Origin: an uncultured Clostridia bacterium | Lineage (GTDB): Bacteria > Bacillota > Clostridia > Peptostreptococcales > Anaerovoracaceae | Assembly (NCBI GenBank): GCA_937900415.1 | Contig: CALCEY010000011.1 | Span: 1 to 64,000 of the forward strand | Direction: 5' to 3' | Length of the DNA: 64,000 nucleotides | Shown here: piece after piece, positions 63,090 through 64,000 of the stretch | How the letters are laid out: every line of letters starts with the position of its first letter | How positions within the stretch are numbered: position 1 is the first letter of the stretch | Program-made: the position numbers and the translations under genes | The notes under the pieces: generated by a model | Databases searched by the model: none | What the model was told of the DNA's origin: nothing | The model's input: only the letters and a program-made list of their open reading frames with translations

Positions 63090-63893
63090 TTAGGCTGTTT
63101 CCTTTCTGCTTAATTTTAATAACTGCTCCAAAATGAAAAAGATAATTAAAGCTGAAATTACGAATACCAGCGAGTATATCGACATCAGCGGCCTGTCTCC
63201 GCTTTGTATATAAGGCACTAAAACGAGGGAAAGGGTATTTACCCGGCCTCCGCCAATGATTAAAGTGGTAAAATATTGGCTGTAGGAGAGGATAAAACCC
63301 ATGCTCAGAGATGATAATATGCCGGGTGTAATAAGCGGGAGGGAGACTTCTGTAAAAGCTTTTAAAGGTCCGGCGCCGAGGACTGAAGCCTGTTCCTCAT
63401 ATTTTATTCCGCAGGCCCGTATAACGTCTGACATTATAGTCGTACAGTAAGGCATGGATACCATTACGTGGATTATTATTACGCCTGCTGCGGTATCGGC
63501 AATCCCCATTTTGAGAAATACTATCTGAAGTCCCATGGTAAGCACGGTTGCAGGAACAATTACAGGAAGCATGTAACCGAAACGTATCAGGGATTTTCCT
63601 TTGAATTCATATAGCTCCAGAGCTCTTGCAGTCATCACCCCTACAGCGGTGGATATGAGAGATGAAACCGAAGCCAGAAGTATGCTGCCGCCGAGTAAGG
63701 CAGGCAGGGGGTGAACACCGTTAAAAAGCTCTTTTAAGGTTCTGAGTGAATAGCTTTCGGGAAGCATTGCAGGCCACGGCCATCTGCCGGTAAAGCTCCA
63801 TATTGTTATCAGCGCAATAGGAAGCAGTATGCAAATTATTACGATGGTCAATACCACATGGTAGTATTTAATTTTTCTTATCGCTTTTTTCAT
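63090..63893 (-). CDS. ABC importer permease, PotC/FbpB-like
   Basis: This 267-residue permease has about six membrane helices and the cytoplasmic EAA loop EEQASVLGAGPLKAFTEVSL (about 168-187) that contacts the ATPase. It resembles the PotC-like half of spermidine, iron or thiamine importers. Its ATG overlaps the stop codon of a second permease gene (63890-64000), and the ATPase gene follows. Confidence 0.9.
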   Translation of the reverse strand: MKKAIRKIKYYHVVLTIVIICILLPIALITIWSFTGRWPWPAMLPESYSLRTLKELFNGVHPLPALLGGSILLASVSSLISTAVGVMTARALELYEFKGKSLIRFGYMLPVIVPATVLTMGLQIVFLKMGIADTAAGVIIIHVMVSMPYCTTIMSDVIRACGIKYEEQASVLGAGPLKAFTEVSLPLITPGILSSLSMGFILSYSQYFTTLIIGGGRVNTLSLVLVPYIQSGDRPLMSIYSLVFVISALIIFFILEQLLKLSRKETA

Positions 63894-64000
63894 TGACTTC
63901 CTCCAATCCTGCGGATAAGCTTTTTCATCAATGCCAGATACAGTATGGTAAATAAAAGAGAGATGAGCAGAGTTATCCCGTTCATCGCCATTGAATACGG
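63890..64000 (-). CDS. Second ABC permease, C-terminal end only
   Basis: The last 36 codons of a minus-strand gene run into the window from 64000 and stop at TGA 63890-63892, overlapping the next ATG. The fragment reads as one membrane helix, GITLLISLLFTILYLALM, followed by a basic tail KKLIRRIGGSQ. It is likely the PotB-like partner permease. Most of the gene lies outside the window. Confidence 0.75.
   Translation of the reverse strand, partial: PYSMAMNGITLLISLLFTILYLALMKKLIRRIGGSQ

Overview
The window looks like chromosomal DNA of an anaerobic, Gram-positive member of the Clostridia. The evidence is a class III ribonucleotide reductase (nrdD-nrdG), an Fe-only hydrogenase with a GltD-like partner, a PASTA-domain Ser/Thr kinase, strong AGGAGG-type ribosome binding sites, and Firmicutes gene orders (def-fmt-rsmB-stp-prkC-rsgA-rpe, argR-recN, ruvCAB-queA-tgt, rpmB-asp23-recG). 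I cannot name the species. No complete rRNA operon, CRISPR array or prophage is visible.

Layout. 1-4630: the 3' part of a tRNA-Phe, a small membrane protein, thymidine kinase, and two surface genes: a secreted glucosaminidase ending in a dockerin, followed by a membrane-anchored cohesin protein. 4640-9560: an AT-rich, probably acquired module of a response regulator, a histidine kinase and a three-gene ABC exporter. 9600-11500: a radical SAM gene and a divergent intergenic region filled by a tandem array of 283-bp structured repeats. 11499-22820: a long co-directional housekeeping run (queH, asnA, priA, def, fmt, a zinc peptidase, rsmB, PP2C phosphatase, prkC, rsgA, rpe). 23109-26234: a class A penicillin-binding protein on the minus strand. 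26589-34257: comEC, holA, a DMT transporter and the GltD-like/hydrogenase pair. 34359-36436 (minus): recN and argR, divergent from ruvC-ruvA-ruvB-queA-tgt-rlmD (36571-42342), whose promoter carries a LexA-like box.

42500-50300 is the accessory region: an AT-rich type III restriction-modification island with its own small regulator, a frameshifted surface protein, and about 1.5 kb of decayed genes, including an IS3-type transposase and a lipoprotein. 50314-56905: a CNNM/CorC-family transporter, a PepD-like protein that seems to have lost its metal ligands, a GNAT acetyltransferase and nrdD-nrdG behind a promoter with two NrdR-like boxes. 57133-58622: an apparently intact IS30-family element. 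58724-61886: rpmB, an Asp23 protein and recG. The window ends with a small membrane protein and, on the minus strand, a spermidine/iron-type ABC importer that runs off the edge.

The strongest leads are the private cohesin-dockerin pair, the 283-bp repeat array, the hairpin that hides the ribosome binding site of the ABC exporter, and the PepD-like pseudo-enzyme. All calls rest on reading the sequence and on family knowledge; no database search was run.
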